NCBI RefSeq assembly: GCF_041053105.1
Contig: NZ_CP163444.1
Span: forward strand, 6,138,001-6,202,000
Length of the DNA stretch: 64,000 nt
Reading direction: 5' to 3'
From: Streptomyces sp. R44
GTDB taxonomy: Bacteria; Actinomycetota; Actinomycetes; Streptomycetales; Streptomycetaceae
Shown here piece by piece: positions 1-7,739 of this stretch. How positions within the stretch are numbered: position 1 is the stretch's first letter; every line of letters starts with the position of its first letter. The notes below the pieces were generated by a model. That model had not been told where the DNA came from and ran no database searches. It saw nothing but the letters and a program-made list of their open reading frames with translations. The position numbers and the translations under genes were made by a program.

Positions 1-820
1 TACGGCGGGACTCGTCCATCAGGACGCGGCCCGCGAGCAGCCGCGTGGCGCCCGGCCGGACGGCCTGGAGGAGCCGGCCGCAGCCGAACGCGAGGCCCGG
101 GCCCGCCATGGCGAGGCCGACGGCGGTGAGGACCCAGCCGGCGAGGACGCCGGCCGGGTTGCCGTCGAAGCCGCCCGGCAGCGGGAGGCCGCTCTTGGAG
201 TCGCCCTGGGCCGCGTACGTCTCGATGGCGAGGCCGATCGCGACGAGGGCGATCCCCCAGGGCAGCCCGGACGGCATCGTCTTCTCGGCGCCCTCGGGCG
301 CGGCGGGCGCGGTGCGGGGGCGCAGTGCGAGGCCGGCCGCCGTGGCGGCGACGACCGGCAGGACGGCGAGCAGGGTGAGGGCGGCGGCGAGCGGGACCGG
401 CTGGTCGGCGGCGAGGAGCTCGGCGGCGGCGCCGTCGAAGGGCAGGCCGGTGATGTCGCCGCGCAGGTGCAGATAGAACAGGAGCGCGACCGTGGAGCCC
501 AGCGTGCAGGCGACGGCCGTCGAGGCGGCGGCGATGGCGGTGAGCCGGGCGGGGCCGAGGCCGACGGCGGAGAGTCCGGGGCGGGGCCGGGTGCTGGGGT
601 CGGTGCGGGCCACGGCGACGGCGAACTGGACGGTGGCGGCGAGCGGCAGGGCGCACCAGAGCAGCCGCAGCGCCGAGGCCGAGGACCGGTCCGGGTGGCC
701 GACGGCGTATCCGAGGGTGCAGAGCAGCAGGAAGCCCACCCCCGCGGCCGCCGCGGCGACGAGGAGCCGGCGCGTCAGGACGAGGGGGTGGGTCCCGCGG
801 GCTAGACGGAGAGCGAGCAC
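1..820 (-). CDS. ABC transporter integral membrane protein (3' end beyond window)
   Basis: Partial gene on the minus strand that leaves the window at base 1. Reading back from a GTG at 820 gives about 273 residues rich in Ala and Leu, with several hydrophobic stretches such as AAAAAGVGFLLLCTLGYAV near the N-terminus and LTLLAVLPVVAATAAGLAL in the middle. This is typical of a FtsX/MacB-like permease. The start overlaps the end of the upstream ATPase gene by 19 bases, which suggests translational coupling and one exporter complex in the cytoplasmic membrane. The GTG start was chosen from the overlap and reading frame. The substrate is unknown, and the truncation prevents a firmer family call. 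Confidence 0.7.
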   Translation of the reverse strand, partial: MLALRLARGTHPLVLTRRLLVAAAAAGVGFLLLCTLGYAVGHPDRSSASALRLLWCALPLAATVQFAVAVARTDPSTRPRPGLSAVGLGPARLTAIAAASTAVACTLGSTVALLFYLHLRGDITGLPFDGAAAELLAADQPVPLAAALTLLAVLPVVAATAAGLALRPRTAPAAPEGAEKTMPSGLPWGIALVAIGLAIETYAAQGDSKSGLPLPGGFDGNPAGVLAGWVLTAVGLAMAGPGLAFGCGRLLQAVRPGATRLLAGRVLMDESRR

Positions 821-1530
821 GCGGCGACGCCCTCCGCCCCTGACGCCGGGGGTACGGCGCCGACCCGGCGTCCGTCGAGCAGGGTGACGGTGCGGTCGGC
901 GAGCGCGGCGACCTCGGCGTCGTGGGTGGCGAGGAGCACGGTGATGCCGTGCGAGCGGGCCGCGGCCGTCAGCGTGCGCAGGACCTGCGCGCCGTCGGCG
1001 CGGTGCAGGGTGGCGGTGGGTTCGTCGGCGAAGAGGACCGAAGGGGTGGTGACCAGGGCGCGGGCGATCGCGATGCGCTGGCGCTGGGAGTGGGTGAGGG
1101 CGTGCGGCCGCTTGCGGGCGCAGTCGCCGATGTCGAGCCGCTCCAGCCATTCCGTGGCGGCGGTCTTCGCGGCCCGGTGGGAGGTCCCGCGGAGCAGCAG
1201 GGGCAGGGCGGTGTTCTCCCAGCCGGTGAGCTCGGGGACGAGGCCCGGTTCGGGGTCGATCCAGCCGAAGCGGTCGCGGCGGAGCCGTTCGCGCTGGGCG
1301 GGGCCCAGGGTGTGCACGGGGCCGCTGTTGAACCAGACCTCGCCCCGCTGGGCGACGAGCTGGCCGGAGAGGCAGCGCAGGAGGGTGGACTTGCCGCTGC
1401 CGCGCGGGCCGACGACGGCGAGGATCTCGCCTTCGCGGACGCCGAGGGAGACGCCGCTGAGGGCGTCCGCACCGCCCAGTTCGCAGTGCAGGGAACGCGC
1501 CCAGAGCACGTCGTTGTCCGGTGGGGCCAT
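802..1530 (-). CDS. ABC transporter ATP-binding protein (LolD/MacB-type)
   Basis: Nucleotide-binding subunit of an ABC transporter, about 242 residues. The Walker A motif GPRGSGKST, a modified signature LTHSQRQRIAIARAL, the Walker B VLFADEPT and the switch histidine in ATHDAEVAALAD are visible. The signature has LTHSQ instead of the usual LSGGQ, which is tolerated in some LolD/MacB relatives. The ATG at 1530 is preferred because GAGG lies 8 bases upstream; a GTG at 1539 is the alternative. It overlaps the downstream permease gene, so the two are probably one exporter acting on lipids, peptides or drugs. The substrate cannot be inferred. Confidence 0.85.
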   Translation of the reverse strand: MAPPDNDVLWARSLHCELGGADALSGVSLGVREGEILAVVGPRGSGKSTLLRCLSGQLVAQRGEVWFNSGPVHTLGPAQRERLRRDRFGWIDPEPGLVPELTGWENTALPLLLRGTSHRAAKTAATEWLERLDIGDCARKRPHALTHSQRQRIAIARALVTTPSVLFADEPTATLHRADGAQVLRTLTAAARSHGITVLLATHDAEVAALADRTVTLLDGRRVGAVPPASGAEGVAACSLSV

Positions 1531-1647
1531 CGCGTACACCTCGATGTCGGATCCGATACTCGCCTTCCCCCGTCCGGGGGAACGAAGGGACGGGCCTGTC
1601 GGTCACTCGGCACCGTAAGGATTCAGATCCGGTTGTACGGACAGCAC

Positions 1648-1722
1648 ACGGCCCGGGCAGCCGCCATCCACTCGGATGGCGGCATACCCGGGCCGTGGGG
1701 TCACGCCGTGAGGGCGGCGTGA
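1648..1722. terminator. Tandem terminator hairpins after the aminotransferase gene
   Basis: Two adjacent inverted repeats. The first (1648-1696) has a 10-bp outer stem ACGGCCCGGG/CCCGGGCCGT and a 10-bp inner stem GCCGCCATCC/GGATGGCGGC separated by a small bulge. The second (1701-1722) has an 8-bp stem TCACGCCG/CGGCGTGA. They lie between the stop of the aminotransferase and the start of the ABC genes, both on the minus strand. They therefore most likely end the aminotransferase transcript, as U-less terminators do in Streptomyces. Confidence 0.75.
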
Positions 1723-1792
1723 TGCTGGGGGGACCGCCGTGGTTCGGTCCTTACAGCGTGGTGCTCACAGCGTCGTGCCGAGAGCTTCGTGC

Positions 1793-3172
1793 CTACAGCT
1801 TGGTCCACGCCTCGCTGAGCACGTTCCGCAGGATGCCCTCGATCTCGTCGAAGGTGCCCTGGTCGGCGATCAGCGGCGGGGCCAGCTGGATGACCGGGTC
1901 GCCGCGGTCGTCGGCACGGCAGTACAGGCCGGCGTCGTACAGCGCCTTGGAGAGGAAGCCGTACAGGACGCGCTCCACCTCCTCGTCGTTGAAGGACTCC
2001 TTGGTGGCCTTGTCCTTGACGAGCTCGATGCCGTAGAAGAAGCCGTTGCCGCGGACGTCGCCGACGATCGGCAGGTCGTGCAGCTTCGACAGCGTCGAGT
2101 AGAAGGCGCCCTCGTTGTCCAGCACGTGCTGGTTGAGGCCTTCCTTGTCGAAGATGTCGAGGTTGGCGATCGCGACCGCCGACGACACCGGGTGGCCACC
2201 GAAGGTGTAGCCGTGCAGGAAGGTGTTGTCGCCCTTGTAGAACGGCTCGGCGATGCGGTCCGAGACGATGCAGGCACCGATCGGGGAGTAGCCCGAGGTC
2301 ATGCCCTTGGCGCAGGTGATCATGTCCGGCACGTAGCCGAACTTGTCACAGGCGAACATCGTGCCGAGGCGGCCGAAGGCGCAGATCGTCTCGTCGGAGA
2401 CGAGCAGCACGTCGTACTGGTCGCAGATCTCGCGGACGCGCTGGAAGTAGCCGGGCGGCGGCGGGAAGCAGCCACCGGCGTTCTGCACCGGCTCCAGGAA
2501 GACGGCCGCGACGGTCTCGGGGCCCTCGAAGAGGATCTGCTGCTCGATCTGGTCGGCGGCCCAGCGGCCGAAGGCCTCGGGGTCGTCGCCGTGGATCGGG
2601 GCGCGGTAGATGTTGGTGTTCGGCACCTTGTGCGCGCCGGGGACCAGCGGCTCGAAGGGGGCCTTCAGGGCCGGCAGACCGGTGATGGACAGCGCGCCCT
2701 GCGGGGTGCCGTGGTAGGCGACCGCACGCGAGATGACCTTGTACTTGGTGTGCTTGCCCTGCAGCTTGAAGTACTGCTTGGCGAGCTTCCACGCGGTCTC
2801 GACGGCCTCGCCGCCACCGGTGGTGAAGAAGACCTTGTTGAGGTCGCCCGGGGCGTAGTCCGCGAGGCGCTCGGCGAGCTCGACGGCCTTGGGGTGCGCG
2901 TACGACCACACGGGGAAGAACGCGAGTTCCTTGGCCTGGTTGTACGCGACCTCGGCCAGCTCCTGGCGGCCGTGTCCGGCGTTGACCACGAAGAGACCCG
3001 CGAGACCGTCGAGGTAGCGCTTGCCCTTGTCGTCGAAGATGTAGGTGCCCTCACCACGCACGATGGTGGGGACGGGGTTGTTCTCGTAGGACGACATGCG
3101 GGTGAAGTGCATCCACAGGTGGTCGTACGCGGTCTTGGACAGGTCCTGGGTCACGGTTATCGAGTTCCCCAC
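1793..3172 (-). CDS. Class III aminotransferase, probably putrescine/polyamine:pyruvate (SpuC-like)
   Basis: PLP-dependent class III (omega) aminotransferase, 459 residues, the full family length. The PLP lysine is K289 in CAKGMTSGY and the ring-nitrogen aspartate is D260 in VSDETICAFGR. The sequence resembles SpuC-type enzymes, which transfer an amino group from putrescine or other diamines to pyruvate and yield 4-aminobutyraldehyde. A second class III enzyme in this window (25,382) fits GabT better. The GTG start overlaps the stop of the upstream Lrp gene by 16 bases, so the two are co-transcribed. The context of regulator, gamma-aminobutyraldehyde-type ALDH and polyamine transport genes supports polyamine catabolism; the exact amine donor is inferred. 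Confidence 0.85.
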   Translation of the reverse strand: MGNSITVTQDLSKTAYDHLWMHFTRMSSYENNPVPTIVRGEGTYIFDDKGKRYLDGLAGLFVVNAGHGRQELAEVAYNQAKELAFFPVWSYAHPKAVELAERLADYAPGDLNKVFFTTGGGEAVETAWKLAKQYFKLQGKHTKYKVISRAVAYHGTPQGALSITGLPALKAPFEPLVPGAHKVPNTNIYRAPIHGDDPEAFGRWAADQIEQQILFEGPETVAAVFLEPVQNAGGCFPPPPGYFQRVREICDQYDVLLVSDETICAFGRLGTMFACDKFGYVPDMITCAKGMTSGYSPIGACIVSDRIAEPFYKGDNTFLHGYTFGGHPVSSAVAIANLDIFDKEGLNQHVLDNEGAFYSTLSKLHDLPIVGDVRGNGFFYGIELVKDKATKESFNDEEVERVLYGFLSKALYDAGLYCRADDRGDPVIQLAPPLIADQGTFDEIEGILRNVLSEAWTKL

Positions 3173-3663
3173 ATATAGGTCTGCTTCTTGAGCTTGAGGT
3201 AGACGAAGCTCTCCGTGGAGCGCACGCCGGGGAGTGTGCGGATGCGCTTGTTGATCACATCCAGCAGGTGATCGTCGTCCTCACAGACGATCTCCACCAT
3301 GAGGTCGAAGGAGCCCGCGGTCATCACCACGTACTCGCATTCGGCCATGGCCGTCAGGGCGTCCGCGACCGGATCCAGGTCACCCTCGACGTTGATGCCG
3401 ACCATCGCCTGCCGCCGGAAACCCACGGTGAGCGGGTCGGTGACGGCGACGATCTGCATGACGCCCTGGTCGAGCAGCTTCTGGACGCGCTGCCTCACGG
3501 CTGCTTCGGAGAGGCCGACGGCCTTTCCGATCGCCGCGTAGGGACGGCGTCCGTCCTGCTGGAGCTGCTCGATGATCGCCAGGGAGACGGCATCGATCGT
3601 CGGGGACGAACCGGTTCCGGTTCTGGAGTCTGTGCTTCGACTGGCCACGACTTCACTGTGCAC
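3157..3663 (-). CDS. Lrp/AsnC family transcriptional regulator
   Basis: 168 residues. An N-terminal helix-turn-helix is visible around residues 28-75 (AIIEQLQQDGRRPYAAIGKA, then SEAAVRQRVQKLLDQG), followed by a ligand-binding RAM domain (from about residue 85, with GSFDLMVEIVCEDDDHLL). This is the standard Lrp/AsnC layout; such proteins act as dimers or octamers sensing amino acids or amines. It is coupled to the aminotransferase downstream and divergent from the aldehyde dehydrogenase at 3854, so it probably controls both directions. The GTG start at 3663 leaves a 20-residue polar leader; an internal GTG five codons later is also possible. The inducer is unknown, with polyamine or GABA as natural candidates. 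Confidence 0.92.
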   Translation of the reverse strand: MHSEVVASRSTDSRTGTGSSPTIDAVSLAIIEQLQQDGRRPYAAIGKAVGLSEAAVRQRVQKLLDQGVMQIVAVTDPLTVGFRRQAMVGINVEGDLDPVADALTAMAECEYVVMTAGSFDLMVEIVCEDDDHLLDVINKRIRTLPGVRSTESFVYLKLKKQTYMWGTR

Positions 3664-3756
3664 CGAGATTGTCCGTCGTGCAAGCCCGGAGCGATGAAAT
3701 TCGTTGTGAAGAGCTCCGGATCTTGCTGAATCCGAAGTTGAGGGGGGTCGGGGCTG

Positions 3757-3784
3757 TTGAAAGCGTCTGTCGAGCGACTAGGCT
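3757..3784 (+). promoter_or_regulatory. Predicted promoter of the ALDH gene in the Lrp divergent region
   Basis: A -35 like TTGAAA (3757-3762) and a -10 like TAGGCT (3779-3784) are separated by 16 bases, about 70 bases before the GTG start of the aldehyde dehydrogenase. Upstream, CGGAT (3717-3721) and ATCCG (3730-3734) form an interrupted inverted repeat in the AT-richer part of the divergent region, a possible Lrp operator. The promoter match is reasonable for a Streptomyces housekeeping sigma factor; the operator call is weak. Confidence 0.45.
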
Positions 3785-3853
3785 GAGGTGTCTCGTCCAT
3801 CGGGACACCGCACAAGGACGTGCGAAGACAGAACGTGACAGGAGGGGTGGCAA

Positions 3854-5290
3854 GTGACCACCGAGCTGCGCCGGCTGCGTAACTACATCAACGGGGAGTT
3901 CCGCGACGCGGCCGACGGCCGCACCATCGAGGTGACCAACCCGGCCACCGGCGAGGTGTACGCCACCTCCCCGCTCTCCGGGCAGGCCGACGTCGACGCC
4001 GCCATGGAGGCCGCTGCGGCCGCCTTCCCCGCCTGGCGTGACAGCACGCCGTCCGAGCGCCAGAAGGTGCTCCTCAAGATCGCCGACGCCTTCGAGGAGC
4101 GGGCCGAGGAGCTCGTCGCCGCCGAGGTCGAGAACACCGGCAAGCCGGTCGCTCTCACCGCGAGCGAGGAGATCCCGCCGATGGTGGACCAGATCCGCTT
4201 CTTCGCGGGTGCCGCCCGGATGCTCGAGGGCAAGTCCGCCGGCGAGTACATGGAGGGCATGACCTCCATCATCCGCCGCGAGCCGGTCGGCGTCTGCGCG
4301 CAGGTCGCGCCGTGGAACTACCCGATGATGATGGCCGTGTGGAAGTTCGCGCCGGCCCTCGCCGCGGGCAACACCGTCGTCCTCAAGCCCTCGGACACGA
4401 CCCCCGCGTCGACGATCCTGATGGCCGAGATCATCGGTCAGATCGTCCCCAAGGGCGTCTTCAACGTCGTCTGCGGCGACCGCGAGACCGGCAAGGCCAT
4501 GGTCGAGCACCCGACCCCGGCGATGGCCTCCATCACCGGCTCGGTCCGCGCCGGCATGCAGGTCGCCGAGTCGGCGGCCAAGGACGTCAAGCGCGTCCAC
4601 CTGGAGCTGGGCGGCAAGGCCCCGGTCGTCGTCTTCGAGGACACCGACATCGAGGCCGCCGTCGGCGACATCTCGGTCGCCGGCTTCTTCAACGCCGGCC
4701 AGGACTGTACGGCCGCGACCCGTGTCCTCGTGCACGAGTCCATCCACGACGAGTTCGTCGCCGCCCTCGCCAAGGCCGCCGCCGAGACGAAGACCGGCCA
4801 GCCGGACGACGAGGACGTGCTGTACGGCCCGCTCAACAACGCCAACCAGCTGAAGCAGGTCACCGGCTTCATCGACCGCCTCCCGGCCCACGCCAAGGTC
4901 GAGGCCGGCGGTCACCGCGTCGGCGACAAGGGCTACTTCTACGCCCCGACCGTCGTCTCCGGCCTCAAGCAGGACGACGAGATCGTCCAGAACGAGGTCT
5001 TCGGCCCGGTCATCACCGTCCAGTCCTTCACGGACGAGGCCCAGGCCCTGGAGTTCGCGAACGGCGTCGAGTACGCCCTCGCCTCCTCCGTCTGGACCAA
5101 GGACCACGCGCGCGCGATGCGCATGTCCAAGGCCCTCGACTTCGGCTGCGTGTGGATCAACACCCACATCCCGCTCGTCGCCGAGATGCCCCACGGCGGC
5201 TACAAGAAGTCCGGCTACGGCAAGGACCTCTCCGCCTACGGCTTCGAGGACTACACGCGCATCAAGCACGTCATGACCTCCCTGGGCTGA
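3854..5290 (+). CDS. Gamma-aminobutyraldehyde dehydrogenase-type ALDH (copy 1)
   Basis: NAD(P)-dependent aldehyde dehydrogenase, 478 residues. The general base E251 sits in ELGGKAP, the catalytic thiol C285 in NAGQDCTAATR, and the cofactor region carries APWNYP and GNTVVLKPSDTTP. The QDCTAATR active site and context fit the gamma-aminobutyraldehyde/betaine aldehyde dehydrogenase branch, which would turn 4-aminobutyraldehyde from putrescine into GABA. The GTG start follows a strong GGAGGGG site. It is divergent from the Lrp gene and ends at a strong terminator hairpin. A second, clearly paralogous ALDH lies at 14,864. The substrate is inferred from family and neighbours. Confidence 0.88.
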   Translation: MTTELRRLRNYINGEFRDAADGRTIEVTNPATGEVYATSPLSGQADVDAAMEAAAAAFPAWRDSTPSERQKVLLKIADAFEERAEELVAAEVENTGKPVALTASEEIPPMVDQIRFFAGAARMLEGKSAGEYMEGMTSIIRREPVGVCAQVAPWNYPMMMAVWKFAPALAAGNTVVLKPSDTTPASTILMAEIIGQIVPKGVFNVVCGDRETGKAMVEHPTPAMASITGSVRAGMQVAESAAKDVKRVHLELGGKAPVVVFEDTDIEAAVGDISVAGFFNAGQDCTAATRVLVHESIHDEFVAALAKAAAETKTGQPDDEDVLYGPLNNANQLKQVTGFIDRLPAHAKVEAGGHRVGDKGYFYAPTVVSGLKQDDEIVQNEVFGPVITVQSFTDEAQALEFANGVEYALASSVWTKDHARAMRMSKALDFGCVWINTHIPLVAEMPHGGYKKSGYGKDLSAYGFEDYTRIKHVMTSLG

Positions 5291-5306
5291 TCCCCCCAGG
5301 ACCCCG

Positions 5307-5350
5307 GCGCGGCCCCGGCACCCATGATCGACAGGGTGTCGGGGCCGCGC
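5307..5350. terminator. Terminator hairpin after ALDH copy 1
   Basis: A 17-bp stem (5307-5323 with 5334-5350) has a single G-U type mismatch and a 10-base loop. It sits 16 bases after the ALDH stop codon. It separates this gene from the downstream substrate-binding protein gene, which therefore probably has its own promoter or depends on readthrough. Confidence 0.75.
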
Positions 5351-5433
5351 TCCGTCGCTCGACGGACCGTCCATTGCCGCAGGTCGTGGCGGGCCGGGAT
5401 GCTGCTCGGGTGAGAGCGACAGCCAGGAAACAC

Positions 5434-6597
5434 ATGTCCCGCCGGTCCCTCCTCCGCGGCATCGGCGGTGCCGGGGCCGCGACCCTGCTCGCCGGCTGCG
5501 GGGTCCCCGCCGCCTACGTCGAGGAGGGCGACCGGGCCGGGCGCGACCTCTCGGCGCGCGACCGGACGCTCGAGTTCGCCAACTGGCCGCTGTACATCGA
5601 CACCGATGACGACGACACCTCGAAGCGGCCCACCCTGGACGCCTTCCGGAAGCGGACCGGGATCTCCGTCCGCTACACCGAGGAGATCAACGACAACGAC
5701 GAGTTCTTCGGCAAGATCAGCCCGTCCCTGATGAACCACCAGGAGACCGGGCGCGATCTGATCGTCGTCAGCGACTGGATGGCCGCCCGCTTCGTGCGCC
5801 TCGGCTGGGTCCAGGAGATGGACCGCGCCGCCCAGCCGAACGTCGCGAAGCACCTCGACCCCCAGCTGTCCGGGCCCGCCTTCGACCCCGGCCGGCGGCA
5901 CAGCGTGCCCTGGCAGTCCGGGATCACCGGCATCGCGTACAACCGCAGGAAGCTCGGCCGGGAACTGCGCTCCACCAAGGAGCTGTGGGCCGACGACCTG
6001 CGCGGCAAGGTCACCCTGCTCTCCGGCCTCGACGAGTCCATGGCGCTGCTGTTGATGGGCAACGGCGTCGACGTGTCCCGGTGGACCGGCGACGACTTCC
6101 ACGCCCTGTGCGAGCAGATCGAGGGGCTCGTCCGGTCCAAGCACATCCGCCGCTTCACCGGCAACGACTACATCAAGGACCTGTCCACCGGCGACGTCCT
6201 CGCCTGCCAGGCGTACTCCGGCGACGTCATCCAGCTCCAGGCCGACAACCCGGACATCGAGTTCGTCGTCCCCGAGGAGGGCGCCGAACTGTGGGCCGAG
6301 TCCCTCCTGGTCCCCAACCTCGCGCAGCACAAGTCCAACGCCGAGAAGCTCGTCGACTACTACTACGAGCCCGAGGTCGCCGCCGAACTCGCCGCCTGGG
6401 TCAACTACGTCTGCCCGGTCCCGGCCGCCCAGGCCGTCCTCGCCGACTCCGGCGACGAGGAGCTCGTGGCCCTCGCCGAGGACCCGCTGATCTTCCCGGA
6501 CACCGCCATGCGAGGCCGGCTGGCCATCGCCCGGGACATCACGGCCGAGGAGCGCCCGGAGTTCGCGAAGAGGTGGAACTCGATCGTCGGGCTGTGA
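5434..6597 (+). CDS. Polyamine (spermidine/putrescine) ABC transporter substrate-binding lipoprotein, orphan copy
   Basis: PotD/PotF-type solute-binding lipoprotein, 387 residues from the ATG at 5434 (AGGAAA upstream); a GTG 24 bases earlier has no good ribosome site. The N-terminus MSRRSLLRGIGGAG has a twin-arginine signal followed by lipobox LLAGC, so it is probably Tat-exported and lipid-anchored. FANWPLYID and RRFTGNDYIKDL are shared with the second binding protein at 16,428 (FSNWTEYMD, RRFTGNDYTSDL). No transporter genes adjoin it. It may feed the PotABC-type complex at 17.7-20.6 kb with a different polyamine preference, which is inference. Confidence 0.87.
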   Translation: MSRRSLLRGIGGAGAATLLAGCGVPAAYVEEGDRAGRDLSARDRTLEFANWPLYIDTDDDDTSKRPTLDAFRKRTGISVRYTEEINDNDEFFGKISPSLMNHQETGRDLIVVSDWMAARFVRLGWVQEMDRAAQPNVAKHLDPQLSGPAFDPGRRHSVPWQSGITGIAYNRRKLGRELRSTKELWADDLRGKVTLLSGLDESMALLLMGNGVDVSRWTGDDFHALCEQIEGLVRSKHIRRFTGNDYIKDLSTGDVLACQAYSGDVIQLQADNPDIEFVVPEEGAELWAESLLVPNLAQHKSNAEKLVDYYYEPEVAAELAAWVNYVCPVPAAQAVLADSGDEELVALAEDPLIFPDTAMRGRLAIARDITAEERPEFAKRWNSIVGL

Positions 6598-6608
6598 GTT
6601 GCACGATC

Positions 6609-7139
6609 ATGACGGACACACGACTCAACCCCCTTGTCACCTATGGCCTGTTCCTCGCCTGGGCCGTGCACGACGCCGAGGAGCTCGTGCGCGGGCCGCG
6701 GTGGCTTCGGGAGAACCTGCCGGGGCTGCGCGAGCGGTGGCCCGGAGTGCCGGAGCGGGTGTGGAAGGCCGTCGAGTCCGTCGACGAGCGGGAGTTCGCC
6801 GCCGCCGTCGGGGTGATGGCGGTGATCGTCGGCGGGGCCGCCGTGGCGGGTGCGCGTTCCGGTGGCCGGTCCGCCTTCTACCAGGGCGCGGTGACCGGTT
6901 TCGGGCTGCACGGGCTCGTCCATCTCGCCCAGGCCGCCGCCGTGCGGGGTGCGACGCCCGGTGCGCCGACCTCGCCGCTGATCGTCATCCCCTTCTCCCT
7001 GTGGGCCCGGGGCCGGCTGCGGCGGGCCGGGGTGCTGCGGCCGACGACTCCCGGGGGAGTGGTGGCGGGGCTCGCGGTGGCGGCGGGGGCGACGGTGGTC
7101 TCGCACGCCGTGGGACGGAGGGTGGCCGCCCGCTTCTGA
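6609..7139 (+). CDS. HXXEE domain-containing putative membrane protein
   Basis: 176 residues. The motif HDAEE near residue 20 matches the HXXEE signature of a small uncharacterised membrane-protein family. Hydrophobic stretches follow, including AAAVGVMAVIVGGAAVAGA, SPLIVIPFSLWA and GVVAGLAVAAGATVVSHAV, giving perhaps four membrane helices. It starts 11 bases after the stop of the binding-protein gene, so co-transcription is possible. The biochemical role is not known; the histidine and acidic residues suggest a metal-binding or enzymatic site in the membrane, which is only inference. Confidence 0.65.
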   Translation: MTDTRLNPLVTYGLFLAWAVHDAEELVRGPRWLRENLPGLRERWPGVPERVWKAVESVDEREFAAAVGVMAVIVGGAAVAGARSGGRSAFYQGAVTGFGLHGLVHLAQAAAVRGATPGAPTSPLIVIPFSLWARGRLRRAGVLRPTTPGGVVAGLAVAAGATVVSHAVGRRVAARF

Positions 7140-7167
7140 ACGTGCTCAAAAACAACCACCCCATCTT

Positions 7168-7205
7168 TCTGAACGCGTTCAAGAGGGGTGTACGTTGTTC
7201 CCATG
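7168..7205 (+). promoter_or_regulatory. Perfect palindrome over a predicted promoter for a possibly leaderless gene
   Basis: TGAACGCGTTCA (7170-7181) is a perfect 12-bp palindrome. TACGTT (7191-7196) sits exactly 7-12 bases before the ATG at 7203, where a -10 box would be if transcription began at the start codon, so the palindrome overlaps the -35 position. No convincing ribosome-binding site lies between it and the ATG. The arrangement looks like a TetR-family operator, but no regulator gene is adjacent. Confidence 0.5.
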
Positions 7206-7739
7206 AGCGACACGAACGGGCCGAGAGCCCTTCTCAAGCGCATCCGCGTCTGGCTGATCCTCTTCGTCGTCTGCCTGGTCCTGAGCGGGGCCACCGCCTT
7301 CCCGCTCGTCACCGAACTCCGGCTCCTCGACTCCGCGTTGACCGGATGGGCCGCACCGGCGGCCGAGGCGCTGCCCCGGCTCGCCGAGTGGATCCACCGG
7401 GTGCGGGGCGGAGTCGAGGGGGCCGACGCCGAAGCCCCCTACCTGCTCTACGGCACCGACTGGCTGGCCTTCGCCCACCTCGTCATCGCGGTCGCCTTCT
7501 ACGGCCCCTACCGCGACCCCGTCCGCAACATCTGGGTCGTCGAGTTCGGAATGATCGCCTGCGTCGGCATAGTCCCACTGGCCCTGATCTGCGGACCGGT
7601 CCGGGGCATCCCCTTCTGGTGGTCGGTCATCGACATGTCCTTCGGCGTCATCGGGATCCTGCCGCTGCTCCACGTACGCCGGATGATCAAGCGGCTCGAA
7701 GCGGACCAGCCCGAGACCGCTCACTCCGGAAGGCCGTAG
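7203..7739 (+). CDS. Hypothetical four-helix membrane protein
   Basis: 178 residues with about four membrane segments: VWLILFVVCLVLSGATAFPL near the N-terminus, WLAFAHLVIAVAFYGPY in the middle, then FGMIACVGIVPLALICG and SVIDMSFGVIGILPLLHV. I do not recognise the family. The ATG at 7203 is preferred over a GTG at 7188 because a predicted -10 box is placed for a leaderless message. Its end overlaps the end of the convergent serine hydrolase gene by 19 bases, so antisense transcription across both 3' ends is likely. Regulation by the palindrome at 7170 is suggested. Confidence 0.6.
   Translation: MSDTNGPRALLKRIRVWLILFVVCLVLSGATAFPLVTELRLLDSALTGWAAPAAEALPRLAEWIHRVRGGVEGADAEAPYLLYGTDWLAFAHLVIAVAFYGPYRDPVRNIWVVEFGMIACVGIVPLALICGPVRGIPFWWSVIDMSFGVIGILPLLHVRRMIKRLEADQPETAHSGRP

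Noticed and set aside
4312..5433. Long N-terminal extension of the first substrate-binding protein
   Set aside because: It lies in a shifted frame of the ALDH gene and crosses a 17-bp terminator; the Tat/lipobox signal sets the start at 5434.
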